A stretch of DNA of 64,000 nucleotides from Cognatishimia coralii (GTDB lineage Bacteria; Pseudomonadota; Alphaproteobacteria; Rhodobacterales; Rhodobacteraceae), in NCBI RefSeq assembly GCF_037478305.1, contig NZ_JBBGAZ010000002.1, positions 62,001 through 126,000 of the forward strand. Direction: 5' to 3'. The first letter of the stretch is position 1. Each line of letters begins with the position of its first letter. The notes below the pieces were generated by a model, which worked only from the letters and a program-made list of their open reading frames with translations, was not told where the DNA came from and searched no databases. Positions 8,283 through 16,757 of the stretch are shown piece by piece. The position numbers were made by a program, and so were the translations under genes.

Positions 8283-8752
8283 GAAGGGTCCTGACAGGTC
8301 GGGCACAGGCCCTCGGCCTCGACCACAACGGCCTCAACCTCAAACCCCAGATCCTGCGCGGCGCTCGAAATCTCAGAGCTTGGGCTGCCGTCCATTTCGA
8401 CGACTTTGGTGCAGCTCCGGCAAATCATGAAGGCCGGATCGTGGTCAGAGCCGGGATGGTCGCAAGCCACAAAGGCATTCAGCTTTTCGATCTTATGCAC
8501 GAAACCATGGGTGCCAAGGAAATCCAACGCGCGATAGACCACGGGCGGCTGACTGCCCATACCTTCTTTGGCGAGGATTTCGAGGATGTCATACGCCCCC
8601 ATCGCCTTGTGCTCGGACAATAGAATTTCAAACACGCGCTGGCGCACCGGCGTGAATTTCAGCCCATTCTTTTCGCAATAAGAAAGCGCCGCCTCCATAC
8701 CATCAGAGACGCAACGGGCATGATCATGTGCTTGAAAACCGGGACTAGTCAT
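8279..8752 (-). CDS. zur: Zinc uptake regulator, Fur family
   Basis: Zur represses zinc uptake genes when zinc is plentiful. The 157-residue protein has the Fur-type winged helix (LKFTPVRQRVFEIL, YDILEIL, PPVVYRALDFL) and a C-terminal metal domain with HPGSDHDPAFMICRSC and LCPTC, the two cysteine pairs of the structural zinc site. It is the first gene of a zur-znuC-znuB operon, each overlapping the next, and is divergent from znuA. The dyads between them are the likely operators, so the operon probably represses itself. Confidence 0.95.
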   Translation of the reverse strand: MTSPGFQAHDHARCVSDGMEAALSYCEKNGLKFTPVRQRVFEILLSEHKAMGAYDILEILAKEGMGSQPPVVYRALDFLGTHGFVHKIEKLNAFVACDHPGSDHDPAFMICRSCTKVVEMDGSPSSEISSAAQDLGFEVEAVVVEAEGLCPTCQDPS

Positions 8753-8778
8753 AGGGACTCCGACTGAATCTAAGGCTT

Positions 8779-8791
8779 GATATACTATAAC
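8779..8791. promoter_or_regulatory. Zur box candidate 1 (zur side)
   Basis: GATATACTATAAC is a 13-base imperfect dyad in the zur/znuA divergent gap, centred at 8785, 33 bases from the zur start. It resembles the alphaproteobacterial Zur consensus as I recall it (GTTATA-n-TATAAC). It would control zur-znuC-znuB. The dyad is seen; binding is inferred from family and position. Confidence 0.6.
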
Positions 8792-8815
8792 AATTTAGAT
8801 AGGCAACCCCTCAAC

Positions 8816-8828
8816 GTTATACCATAAC
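8816..8828. promoter_or_regulatory. Zur box candidate 2 (znuA side)
   Basis: GTTATACCATAAC is a second 13-base dyad, centred at 8822, 18 bases before the znuA start and 37 bases from the first dyad centre. The half-sites GTTAT and ATAAC match the Zur box consensus better than copy 1. One operator per divergent transcript is the simplest reading. Confidence 0.65.
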
Positions 8829-8839
8829 ATGAGAAACCT

Positions 8840-9961
8840 ATGAAGATTCGTGCATTTTCCGCTCTGATGCTCACAACAACGGCCGCCTATGCTGACGTGC
8901 CAAATGTTGTTACCGATATCCCCGCAGTTCATTCTCTTGTTTCGCAAGTGATGGGTGATCTGGGATCCCCTAAGCTACTGATGAAACAGGGCAGTTCCCC
9001 TCATGGCTATTCCATGCGTCCTTCCGAGGCCCGCGCGCTGCAAGAAGCTGACATGGTGGTTTGGATTGGTGAAGATCTGACACCTTGGCTTGAGTCTTCG
9101 ATTGAAAATCTTGCACCAGAGGCTGAGTCGCTTGAGCTGCTTCATGCGCATGGCACAGAGGTTCTGAACTTCCGCGAAACGCCGATTTTCGCTGGAGACG
9201 AGCACGACGAGCACCATGAAGATCACGACGATCATGATGAGCACAAAGGCGAGCATCATGACGATCACGATGATCACGAAGAGCATGCCGATGAGGGACA
9301 TGGCCACGATGATCACAAAGATGAACATCACGACGACCATGATGACCATGACGATCACAAGGACGAGCATGGGCATGATGATCACGACGAAGAGGGTCAT
9401 GACGAGCACGCCGAAGAAGGTCATCACGACGAGCACGGCCATGACCACGACGGCGCAGACCCTCATGCGTGGCTGAACCCGCACAACGCGGCCACTTGGG
9501 TTGGCGAGATCGCGGAACACCTGTCGGAACTAGATCCAGAAAACGCGGCCACCTACGAAGCAAACGCAGCTGCAGCTGCCGAAGAACTTGAAGCGCTGGA
9601 AGGCGCTCTGGCAGCGCAACTTGCGCCATACAGCGGCGCGAAGTTCATCGTTTTCCACGACGCCTATCAGTATTTCGAAGAGGCCACTGGTCTGAAAGCA
9701 ACAGGCGCGCTGCAGGTGTCGGACGCAACGCCTCCAAGCGCTGCGCGTTTGACCGAGATCCAAGCCGAGATCCAAGAACACAACATCACTTGCGTTTTCT
9801 CAGAGCCTCAGTTCAGCGATGCGCTGGTGAAATCTGTGACCAACGGTCAAGTTTCTGCGACCGTAATCGATCCGCTGGGTGTTGGACTTGATCTGGGTGC
9901 GGGCCTTTACACCGAGCTGTTGCAAAATATCGCGGACTCGATCGAAGGCTGCATCAAATAA
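8840..9961 (+). CDS. znuA: Zinc ABC transporter periplasmic binding protein with long His-rich loop
   Basis: ZnuA captures zinc in the periplasm for ZnuBC. The 373 residues begin with a signal peptide (cut near AAYA-DVP, residue 18). Metal-site histidines lie in SSPHGYSMR (H55) and DPHAWLNPHN (H209), followed by the C-terminal lobe with KFIVFHDAYQYFEEATGL and the final aspartate region VIDPLGVG. Between the lobes' first strands is an Asp/His/Glu loop of about 87 residues (120-206), much longer than usual. Divergent from zur. A bidirectional terminator follows. Confidence 0.96.
   Translation: MKIRAFSALMLTTTAAYADVPNVVTDIPAVHSLVSQVMGDLGSPKLLMKQGSSPHGYSMRPSEARALQEADMVVWIGEDLTPWLESSIENLAPEAESLELLHAHGTEVLNFRETPIFAGDEHDEHHEDHDDHDEHKGEHHDDHDDHEEHADEGHGHDDHKDEHHDDHDDHDDHKDEHGHDDHDEEGHDEHAEEGHHDEHGHDHDGADPHAWLNPHNAATWVGEIAEHLSELDPENAATYEANAAAAAEELEALEGALAAQLAPYSGAKFIVFHDAYQYFEEATGLKATGALQVSDATPPSAARLTEIQAEIQEHNITCVFSEPQFSDALVKSVTNGQVSATVIDPLGVGLDLGAGLYTELLQNIADSIEGCIK
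9197..9457 (+). repeat. Low-complexity His/Asp/Glu repeat inside znuA
   Basis: The loop of znuA is built from near-repeats of HDDHDDHDEH-type units at the protein level and of gatcacgac/gatcatgat units at DNA level. It contains several dozen histidines and acidic residues in 87 positions. Such loops in ZnuA homologues bind extra zinc; here the repeat units suggest growth by slippage. Confidence 0.85.
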
Positions 9962-10010
9962 GAGTGCGTCAGGCGGCCTCCTCTCCCACATCGGGAGGCC
10001 ACCCAACAAA

Positions 10011-10040
10011 AAAGGGTCGCCCGAAGGCGACCCTTTCTTT
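10011..10040. terminator. Bidirectional intrinsic terminator between znuA and the binding-protein gene
   Basis: An 11-base perfect stem (AAAGGGTCGCC with GGCGACCCTTT) around a CGAA tetraloop. It is followed by CTTTTTG on the plus strand, and on the minus strand by TTTTTTG. It therefore can end both znuA and the convergent gene. A second smaller inverted repeat (GGCCTCC ... GGGAGGCC, about 9975-10000) stands just before it. Confidence 0.85.
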
Positions 10041-10057
10041 TTGTCTTTCCGACAGGC

Positions 10058-11719
10058 TTAGGTCCAGTGAACCTGAGCTGGGCGGAATTCGAAGGTGATG
10101 TGGTGGCCAGCGCCTTCCAGACCTTCTTTCGCGTGGTTGTAGAGCGAACGCCAGTATGGCTGGATGGTGACGCCTTCCTCGCGGATGATCTCTTCACCTT
10201 TCGCCATCAGAGCACGACGCGCTTCCACGTCAGCAGTTGCCAGAGCTTCTGCCAGGATGCCGTCAAACTCGGCATTGGACCAGCCGAACTCGTTCCATGC
10301 TTCGCCAGAGCGATAGGCCAGACCCCAGATCTGAACACCGAGAGGACGGTGGTTCCAGTTGGTGGAGGAGAATGGATACTTCGCCCAGTCGTTCCAGAAA
10401 GTGGAACCAGGCAGAACGGTCCGCTTGACCTTGATGCCCGCGTCGCGCAGCTGAGCCGCAACAGCGTCGGTGGTGTTTTTACGCCATGCATCGTCGATGG
10501 AGAGCAGTTCGTGCTCGTAGTCGCCCATGCCCGCTTCTTTCATCAGAGCAAGCGCGCCCGCTGGGTCGTGCTTTGGTGCGCCGATGTCAGCAAATTCTGG
10601 GTGCGCTGGACCAACGTGGTGGTTTTGCGCTGGAATACCGCGGCTGCCGTAACCCAGTTCTAGAAGAACGTTGTTGTCGACTGCCATCGCCAGAGCCTGA
10701 CGTACACGCTTGTCCGCGTAAGGCTGCTTGCCATCAACTTCTGCAAGCTGGTTTGGACGGATAACGATTGTCGCCATGGTGACAACTTCGTTCGTGTTCC
10801 AGCCGTCCAGAGACGAGATCAGATCGATGAAGTCGCCATCAACAGAGTAGTTAACGTCGTATTCATCTGCTTCTGCTGCTGCAACCCAAGCTGCTGGGTC
10901 GGTGCCGTAGTCGACATACTCGAAACGATCGATCCATGCGCCGTTGCCAGCGTTCCACCAGGTGTGGTTCTCGTTGCGCACCAGAACCGCCTTCACGCCA
11001 ACTTCCAGAGACTCTGGCAGGTAAGGGCCAGTGCCGATTGGGTTGGTCAGCATGTCCGCGTCGTTGTGGCTGCTGTGAACGATCGCCGCTGGATAGTCTG
11101 CCATACCCGGGATGATCGAGATGTCAGAGTTTGGCAGGTTCAGCTGAACAGTGTGGCTGTCTACAACAACGATTGCACCGTCGATGGCTTTGCCAGTGTC
11201 AGCGTCGATCAGAGACGCCATACGGCCCGCCATGGAGTTACCTTCAACGGACTTGTCACACCAGCCAGTGATGTTGCGCGCTACGTCTTCTGCGGTGAAG
11301 TCGTCGCCGTTGTTCCACTTAACGCCTTTACGTACGTTCAGAGTGTAGGTCTTCGCGTCAGAAGACACTTCCCAGCTTTCCAGCAGGGTTGGGGTGAAGG
11401 TACCGTCGTTCTCATAGGACACGAGATACTCGAGCCAACCACGAGAGAAGTTCGCGATCTGGGACCAGTCATAAGTGCGTGGGTCTTTCAGCGCGCGCAC
11501 TTCAGTCTGAAGGCGAACGGTGCCGCCCATTTTCGCGTGGCCAGCCGCTTGGGCAGGAGCCGCCATGCCAAGCATGGAGTATGCGGTCGCCGCGGTCGCG
11601 CCGAATGCAGAAGCAATTGCGAGGAACTCGCGACGAGATACTTCGTCGTTACCCACTTTCTTGGCAGAATCGACAATCTCTTTTGGCAGAGGCTTGCCGG
11701 TACGTGTCAGAAATTCCAT
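10058..11719 (-). CDS. ABC transporter substrate-binding protein, oligopeptide/dipeptide (SBP_bac_5) family, Tat-exported
   Basis: A 553-residue periplasmic solute receptor of the DppA/OppA type. Residues 1-58 carry a twin-arginine signal: SRREFLAIAS followed by a hydrophobic stretch and AAPAQAAG. The mature part has the family stretches GTVRLQTEVR, SWEVSSDAKTYTLNVRKGVKWNNGDDFTAEDV and DKRVRQALAMAVDN. The start has GGGAG 8 bases upstream. No permease or ATPase gene adjoins it in the window, so its partners are encoded elsewhere. The substrate is unknown; peptides, opines or glycosides are all possible in this family. A hairpin lies in its leader. Confidence 0.9.
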   Translation of the reverse strand: MEFLTRTGKPLPKEIVDSAKKVGNDEVSRREFLAIASAFGATAATAYSMLGMAAPAQAAGHAKMGGTVRLQTEVRALKDPRTYDWSQIANFSRGWLEYLVSYENDGTFTPTLLESWEVSSDAKTYTLNVRKGVKWNNGDDFTAEDVARNITGWCDKSVEGNSMAGRMASLIDADTGKAIDGAIVVVDSHTVQLNLPNSDISIIPGMADYPAAIVHSSHNDADMLTNPIGTGPYLPESLEVGVKAVLVRNENHTWWNAGNGAWIDRFEYVDYGTDPAAWVAAAEADEYDVNYSVDGDFIDLISSLDGWNTNEVVTMATIVIRPNQLAEVDGKQPYADKRVRQALAMAVDNNVLLELGYGSRGIPAQNHHVGPAHPEFADIGAPKHDPAGALALMKEAGMGDYEHELLSIDDAWRKNTTDAVAAQLRDAGIKVKRTVLPGSTFWNDWAKYPFSSTNWNHRPLGVQIWGLAYRSGEAWNEFGWSNAEFDGILAEALATADVEARRALMAKGEEIIREEGVTIQPYWRSLYNHAKEGLEGAGHHITFEFRPAQVHWT

Positions 11720-12338
11720 TTATAGTCTCCCTGTGTGCGGGGCGTTTTTGCCCCTATGGTTCTAGTTTTGACCAAAAACCGCCTTGCGGCGATTCAAGTT
11801 CTTTTGATCACTAAGAGGTCGCCTTTTGACCTCTAATGATCACGACCGGACCCGAAACACGTTGGTTTCAACCGGCCAAATTCGTAGGTCACCGCAGTGG
11901 GCGAAGCCCACAGCTAAAACGCCCTACTCGCTGTCCAAAGACCTGAGCGTTGCGTTCATTTTTCAGTCGATTTCCCCCCACAGACGCCGACTTGTGATGA
12001 CGTGCGCCTTCACCTTCACGCGCAACCGCATGAATTGCAACACTAAAATGAGTCAGCGCAAACACGGAAAGGGAGAGTCGACAGACAGACTTTAAGTTAG
12101 CCGCCAGAGTCAGCACAGGATCAAAGAGGTCCGTTGACCAATTTGAACGCGTGGCTTGTTGGTGCGGCGCGGCGTTAAAGTCCATATGAAAATGTCCACC
12201 GGAGACCGGCGTTTCCTCTGGTCGAAAAACGACATTTTGATTTCATTTACCGCCAAGGACGCCTGCAAAAGCAAAAATACCGGGAAAATTTTGGCACGTG
12301 ACCTACGAAAAGTGATGTTTTTCGAGAATCTCTAGGGC
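11720..12338. other. 619-base gene-free region between the binding protein and the glycosyltransferase
   Basis: This stretch holds the promoter and leader of the minus-strand binding-protein gene and presumably the promoter of the plus-strand glycosyltransferase. Short open frames on both strands (about 90-100 codons) show no family resemblance and no convincing ribosome sites. Visible structures are the inverted repeat at 11805-11842 and a small GTGGGC-GAA-GCCCAC hairpin at 11897-11911. The part 12090-12338 shows nothing that I can name. Confidence 0.6.
11805..11842 (-). promoter_or_regulatory. Long inverted repeat in the leader of the binding-protein gene
   Basis: TGATCACTAAGAGGTC and GACCTCTAATGATCA form an almost perfect 15-16-base inverted repeat around a 7-base centre, 86-123 bases before the start codon at 11719. 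It could be an RNA hairpin in the 5' leader or a large operator. No T run follows it on the minus strand. Confidence 0.5.
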
Positions 12339-13481
12339 GTGGAAATCGGTCTCATATGGCTTTTTGCGTCAAGGCTGTTAGACTCTGAAAAAAGCAAATC
12401 AGAGCAGCAGAAATTGCGAATTCTATGTGTCACAACGGTACGGGACGAAGGACCCTACCTGCTTGAATGGATCGCCCATCACAGGGCGGCCGGGGTCACC
12501 GATTTCCTTATCTACGCCAATGATTGCAGCGACGGGACCATCGAGCTTTTGAAGGCTCTGCAACAGGCCGGCATTGTGCGCCTAGTTGAGCACAAACTCG
12601 AGAAGGGGAACTCGATCCAATGGCAAGCCCTCAAGGCTGCCTGGGCGCATCCTTTGACCAGCAAGGCCGATTGGGTTCTGGTCAGCGACGTCGACGAGTT
12701 CCTGAACATCAAAACAGGCAACCGCACCATACCCGCCCTGATCAACGCGATTTCACCAGAGGCCGATGGGATTGTGATGCAATGGCGCTTGTTTGGGCAC
12801 AATGGCCATGTGGGAATACGAGATCGCTTGGTGACCGAGGCCTATACACGCGCCATCCCGGAAACTGCGACGTATCCCATCTCGGCCAGTCTGTGTAAGA
12901 CCCTGTTTAAGCCGAATGGCCCCTTTCGAACCTATGGCGTGCATCGCCCACAGCAGAAACCTCTGGCGAAAGCCCGCCGCCCGATTTTTGTGGACGGGTC
13001 CGGCACGTTCATCGATCAGGACTTTGCGATGGACGAAAAACGGATTTCGTTTTTCGGTCACGAACCCGCGCGCAACTTGGTTGAGGTCAATCACTATGCG
13101 GTCAAATCCGTCGCTGCCTTCCTTTTGAAACGCGAGCGCGGTTTGCCCAACAGAAAGAAGCCGATCGACCTAGCATATTGGGTAGATCGCAACTTCAACA
13201 CGGTCGAAGAAACATCGATCTCGGCGATGTCGGGCGCTACGAAGAAAGTTCTCGAAGAGCTCTTGTTCATGCCCGGTGTCAAAAAGCTGCATGATGATTG
13301 TGTGAAATGCCATCAAGAACGGTTCAGTCAGCTTGTGCTTCAACCAGAGACGCACAGTCTTATGACCAAATTGATCACAGCAGGTAGCAGCGAGGTGCCT
13401 CCGCCTCGCCTGCAACGGCGATTGGTGGACTGGTACCATCTGGCTCAGCGCACCCAAAAGGTCTCTGTCGAGAGCACCTGA
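12339..13481 (+). CDS. Glycosyltransferase family 2-like protein (Glyco_tranf_2_4 type)
   Basis: A 380-residue GT-A-fold protein. It shows VTTVRDEGPYLLEWIAHH, then FLIYANDCSDGT (about 55-67), the metal-binding DxD in VLVSDVDEFLN (D117 and D119), and WRLFGHNGH downstream. This pattern is typical of the family annotated as Glyco_tranf_2_4, often found in capsule or EPS loci. No signal peptide; probably cytoplasmic. The GTG at 12339 is the only reasonable early start, but the true start is uncertain because the first 25 residues look non-conserved. The next gene, 3 bases downstream, has a homologous C-terminal half. Confidence 0.85.
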   Translation: MEIGLIWLFASRLLDSEKSKSEQQKLRILCVTTVRDEGPYLLEWIAHHRAAGVTDFLIYANDCSDGTIELLKALQQAGIVRLVEHKLEKGNSIQWQALKAAWAHPLTSKADWVLVSDVDEFLNIKTGNRTIPALINAISPEADGIVMQWRLFGHNGHVGIRDRLVTEAYTRAIPETATYPISASLCKTLFKPNGPFRTYGVHRPQQKPLAKARRPIFVDGSGTFIDQDFAMDEKRISFFGHEPARNLVEVNHYAVKSVAAFLLKRERGLPNRKKPIDLAYWVDRNFNTVEETSISAMSGATKKVLEELLFMPGVKKLHDDCVKCHQERFSQLVLQPETHSLMTKLITAGSSEVPPPRLQRRLVDWYHLAQRTQKVSVEST

Positions 13482-13484
13482 CCT

Positions 13485-15695
13485 ATGGCAGACGTCCCCT
13501 CAACCCTTCGGTTTGAACACCACGCGATCACGCATCAGCGGATCGGGGACGAGGTGATCCTGGACGCCGTGGAAACGGAAGAAGAGGCGCTGGTCTATGG
13601 AGTTGGCAGCCTGACGCCAGCGCGTCTTAGTGCCGTGCAACCCGAAGTCAGAGCCATTGGTGCGCATCAGATCCTCAGCTTTGCCGCGTCCGAGGCCCGA
13701 CCAGACGTCACCCTTTCGCACCATCAGCGTGACCTGTTCGAAAACCTGCATGCTGTGCTGGCCTTTCGCAACGGGCAGTCGGTCGAGGTAACTCTCGATT
13801 GGTTGCGATGGAATTTGGATCGTCATGGTCTAAACGCAGCCTTAATTGTAGATCGTACTGACCCAAGCGACGGAGGCGATTTTGCCCAGGCTTTGCGATC
13901 AGCCGCGAGCGCCCTACCCGGCCTTAAGGCGCTCGCCGTCATACAGTTTGATATTCCCCTCGGAAATCCAGACTTACCCGCGGAATCCCACCCCTTCTGC
14001 GCGCCAGATGCTCCGGGCAAGGATCGCATGGTGGTTCCAGACCCAGATCCGTGGCGCTCCCCGCTTGGGCAGTTGAACGTCGTCGAACATCTCCGTTGGC
14101 GGTTTTTGAATGACGCCAAGTCGGTTACTCTGCTGGACCCAAGCGATCTGCTTGAACCCACCGAAGACGACACGCTTATTGACCTGTTAGACCGTACCAC
14201 AGGCGGCACGCTCCTTCTAAGTGGCACCCCGGCTTACCCCTGGCGTGTGCGCAACGGGCGCGAGGCGCAGTTCTCGGATCATATCTGCACGCAGTTTGAC
14301 AGCAGCCAGAAAATCACACGTTGGAGCCTGATCCCTTCCAAAACCCCCAAAACACGCCTTTGGCGTCCGTTCTTCATGCCGGGCGCGGCTTTGGGCACGA
14401 CCGCGCCCTTGCCCTTCTATCGGTATATGGCGCTAAGGCACGATGCGGGATCGATCTCAAAGATCGTGCCCAAGACGTCGCTAGTGGAAGCCCCTGATCT
14501 TATGCTGCGCGCAACAACGTATTGGGGCGGAAAGCCCGTGCCAATCCCGGCACAGCACGCGAAACCCACGGCCAAGATCCCGAACTCCGTCGCCATCGTG
14601 ACCTGTATGAAAAACGAAGGTCCATTTATCCTGGAATGGCTGGCCTATCATCGGGTCATCGGGGTCGAAAACTTCCTCGTTTACACAAACGACTGCACCG
14701 ACGGCACTGATACCTTCCTTGATCTGTTGCAAGCCAAGGGCTTGGTCCAACATCGCGACAATCCCTTTCGCGAGAGCGGCCTCAAGCCGCAACACGCAGC
14801 GCTTCATGCGGCCGACGATGAGCCCATGATGCAAAGGTCGGACTGGCTGGTCTGTATGGATGTGGACGAGTTTATCAATGTGAAAGTGGGTGACGGCCGC
14901 TTGTCAGACCTCTTCGCCGCTGTGCCCGACGCCAATATGATCGCGATGACATGGCGGCTGTTTGGCAACTCGGATCAACATGCATTTCGTGACGCCCCGC
15001 TGATTGGCGATTTCACCCGATGTGCAGCCGAGATGACCCGCAAACCCCATCAGGCCTGGGGGTTCAAAACGCTCTATCGCAACCTTGGGATCTTTAAAAA
15101 GCTGGGCGTGCACCGACCCAAGGGGCTGAAACCCCAGCTTTGGGAGCAGATCAATTGGGTCAACGGGTCTGGCAAACCCATGCCGAAATCCAACTTCCGC
15201 AACGCCTGGAGATCGACCAAAGCCACAGTCGGCTATGATCTGGTCAGCTTGAACCACTATGCCGTACGCTCGGCCGAGAGTTTTCTGGTGAAACGAGATC
15301 GAGGCCGTGTGAACCACGTCGACCGCGATCAGGGCCTCGCCTATTGGTTTCGCATGAACCACAACATAGTCGAGGACACCTCGATCACGCGCATGTTGCC
15401 AGCGCTACAGGCAGAGATGAACAGGCTTTTGGCCGACCCTGAAATCGCCAAGATGCACAGCGCCTGCGTTGACGCACACCGCGCCAAAATCGACGAACTC
15501 AAGGCAACCCCCAACTACGCCGCATTCTACGAAACTCTGACCAGCGAGCGCATGCAGCGCTTGTCGCGCAAGCTTCAGCACTTTGGGGCAAATGTGTTTC
15601 TGGCGGGTCCTGACGTGGTGCCAGACGACATCGCTTTTAACGACCACCCAGATGGGTTCTTTTTTACGGTCGAGAAACAAGCGACCCAACATTGA
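13485..15695 (+). CDS. Large two-domain glycosyltransferase with a degenerate N-terminal copy
   Basis: A 736-residue protein. The C-terminal half (about 366-640) is a Glyco_tranf_2_4 domain with VTCMKNEGPFILEWLAYHR, FLVYTNDCTDGT and the DxD CMDVDEFIN (D459 and D461). It is closely similar to the preceding gene product. Residues about 100-260 appear to be a decayed second copy: LDWLRWNLDRHGLNAALIVD matches LEWLAYHRVIGVENFLVYTN, and the DxD position reads LLDPSDLL. The donor and acceptor are unknown. It lies in a row of four plus-strand glycan genes and is presumably co-transcribed with them. Confidence 0.8.
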   Translation: MADVPSTLRFEHHAITHQRIGDEVILDAVETEEEALVYGVGSLTPARLSAVQPEVRAIGAHQILSFAASEARPDVTLSHHQRDLFENLHAVLAFRNGQSVEVTLDWLRWNLDRHGLNAALIVDRTDPSDGGDFAQALRSAASALPGLKALAVIQFDIPLGNPDLPAESHPFCAPDAPGKDRMVVPDPDPWRSPLGQLNVVEHLRWRFLNDAKSVTLLDPSDLLEPTEDDTLIDLLDRTTGGTLLLSGTPAYPWRVRNGREAQFSDHICTQFDSSQKITRWSLIPSKTPKTRLWRPFFMPGAALGTTAPLPFYRYMALRHDAGSISKIVPKTSLVEAPDLMLRATTYWGGKPVPIPAQHAKPTAKIPNSVAIVTCMKNEGPFILEWLAYHRVIGVENFLVYTNDCTDGTDTFLDLLQAKGLVQHRDNPFRESGLKPQHAALHAADDEPMMQRSDWLVCMDVDEFINVKVGDGRLSDLFAAVPDANMIAMTWRLFGNSDQHAFRDAPLIGDFTRCAAEMTRKPHQAWGFKTLYRNLGIFKKLGVHRPKGLKPQLWEQINWVNGSGKPMPKSNFRNAWRSTKATVGYDLVSLNHYAVRSAESFLVKRDRGRVNHVDRDQGLAYWFRMNHNIVEDTSITRMLPALQAEMNRLLADPEIAKMHSACVDAHRAKIDELKATPNYAAFYETLTSERMQRLSRKLQHFGANVFLAGPDVVPDDIAFNDHPDGFFFTVEKQATQH

Positions 15696-15758
15696 GGCAA
15701 TTCCCCTTGGACACGCGCGCAGATTACTGTTTCCATAGAAGAAACAAACGGAGAGCAG

Positions 15759-16757
15759 ATGGCTGACCTGCCAAAAATCGCGAGCCTTTGGATCGGAGGG
15801 GATCTGTCGTGGCTGGAACAACTGTGCCTGAAGTCCTTTGCGGACGCCGGTCATCAGATCACGCTCTACAGCTATGCGCCGATCAGCAATCTGCCAGAGG
15901 GGGTTTTGGCAGGGGACGCAAACGAGATCTATCCCGGCGAACCGATGCTGCGCCACGCGATCACCGGCAGCCCCGCGATCCACGCCGATCTATGGCGGCT
16001 GAATATGCTGCAAAAGACGGATCAAATCTGGGTGGATTGTGATGTCTATTGCCGTCGCCCGTTTGATTTTGACGGCCATCATGTCTTTGGATGGGAAAAG
16101 CCGGGGCTCGTGTGCAACGCGGTGCTGGGCCTGCCGAAAGACAGCAAAACGCTTTCGGGCCTTTTAAAGTTCTTTGAGGATCCCTACGCCATAGGCCCTT
16201 GGCTGAAACCGCATCAGATCGAGGAGTTGGAGTACGAACAGAACGCGGGCCGCCCTGTTCACATGACCGAACAGGAATGGGGCTTTACAGGCCCCGGCGC
16301 GGTGTCCTGGTTTTTGAAGGACACGGGCGAAATTGAACATGCGCAGGACAAGGACGTCTTCTTCCCTGTTTCGTTCAAAGACCGAAACCACCTCATCCTG
16401 AGCCGTTTCAACATAGAAGACGAAATAACCGAGAACACTCGGGCCATTCACCTATGGGCGCGGCGGCTCAAGCCAAGACTGCGGGTCAATGAAGACAACA
16501 AACCCCGGCGCGGCAGTTTTCTGGATCAGATGCTGAAACATCACGGGATCGACCACAAAGAGGCGCCAATTCCGGCCAAAGTCTCGAAATTCTCGGGCGG
16601 TTCGGACGATCCGCGGTTCCGAGCGATGATCGCAATCGAAGCCCTGCGCGGCGATGAATCCATCGCGCAGCTTGCGAAAAACAACAATGTCGAACCCTCA
16701 GACGTGCGCGCTTGGCGCACGTTCCTTGTCCAAAAAGCTGTGAAGCTCTTTCAATGA
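15759..16757 (+). CDS. GT32/DXD-type glycosyltransferase with a transposase-like HTH tail
   Basis: A 332-residue protein. Residues 1-240 resemble the DXD sugar-transferase group (GT32-like): IASLWIGGDLSWLEQLCLKS, HADLWRLNMLQ and the metal motif WVDCDVYC (D93 and D95), ending with a HLWARRLKP stretch. Residues about 285-332 look like the helix-turn-helix of IS3-family OrfA proteins (ALRGDESIAQLAKNNNVEPS, then VRAWRTFLVQKAVKLF). A good ribosome site (GGAGAG) lies before the ATG. Its stop overlaps the next start (ATGA). The tail may be a real added domain or only a convergent helical motif. Confidence 0.75.
   Translation: MADLPKIASLWIGGDLSWLEQLCLKSFADAGHQITLYSYAPISNLPEGVLAGDANEIYPGEPMLRHAITGSPAIHADLWRLNMLQKTDQIWVDCDVYCRRPFDFDGHHVFGWEKPGLVCNAVLGLPKDSKTLSGLLKFFEDPYAIGPWLKPHQIEELEYEQNAGRPVHMTEQEWGFTGPGAVSWFLKDTGEIEHAQDKDVFFPVSFKDRNHLILSRFNIEDEITENTRAIHLWARRLKPRLRVNEDNKPRRGSFLDQMLKHHGIDHKEAPIPAKVSKFSGGSDDPRFRAMIAIEALRGDESIAQLAKNNNVEPSDVRAWRTFLVQKAVKLFQ

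Noticed and set aside
9197..9457. Short direct repeats that could suggest a CRISPR array
   Set aside because: The repeats are in frame, code for the His/Asp loop of ZnuA, and have no constant repeat with unique spacers.
8970..9629. Minus-strand frames of 181-219 codons with odd hydrophobic or Arg/His-rich repeats
   Set aside because: They are shadows of the His/Asp repeats of znuA; the strange composition comes from the repeat read backwards.
11826..12185. Two overlapping short open frames of about 90-98 codons in the 11.7-12.3 kb gap
   Set aside because: No ribosome site, no similarity that I recognise, and one crosses an evident leader region; treated as non-coding.
16615..16757. A degraded IS3 element behind the glycosyltransferase at 15759
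   Set aside because: Only a transposase-like HTH of about 48 residues is present in frame; no inverted repeats, OrfB or target duplication are seen, so a domain tail is the better description.
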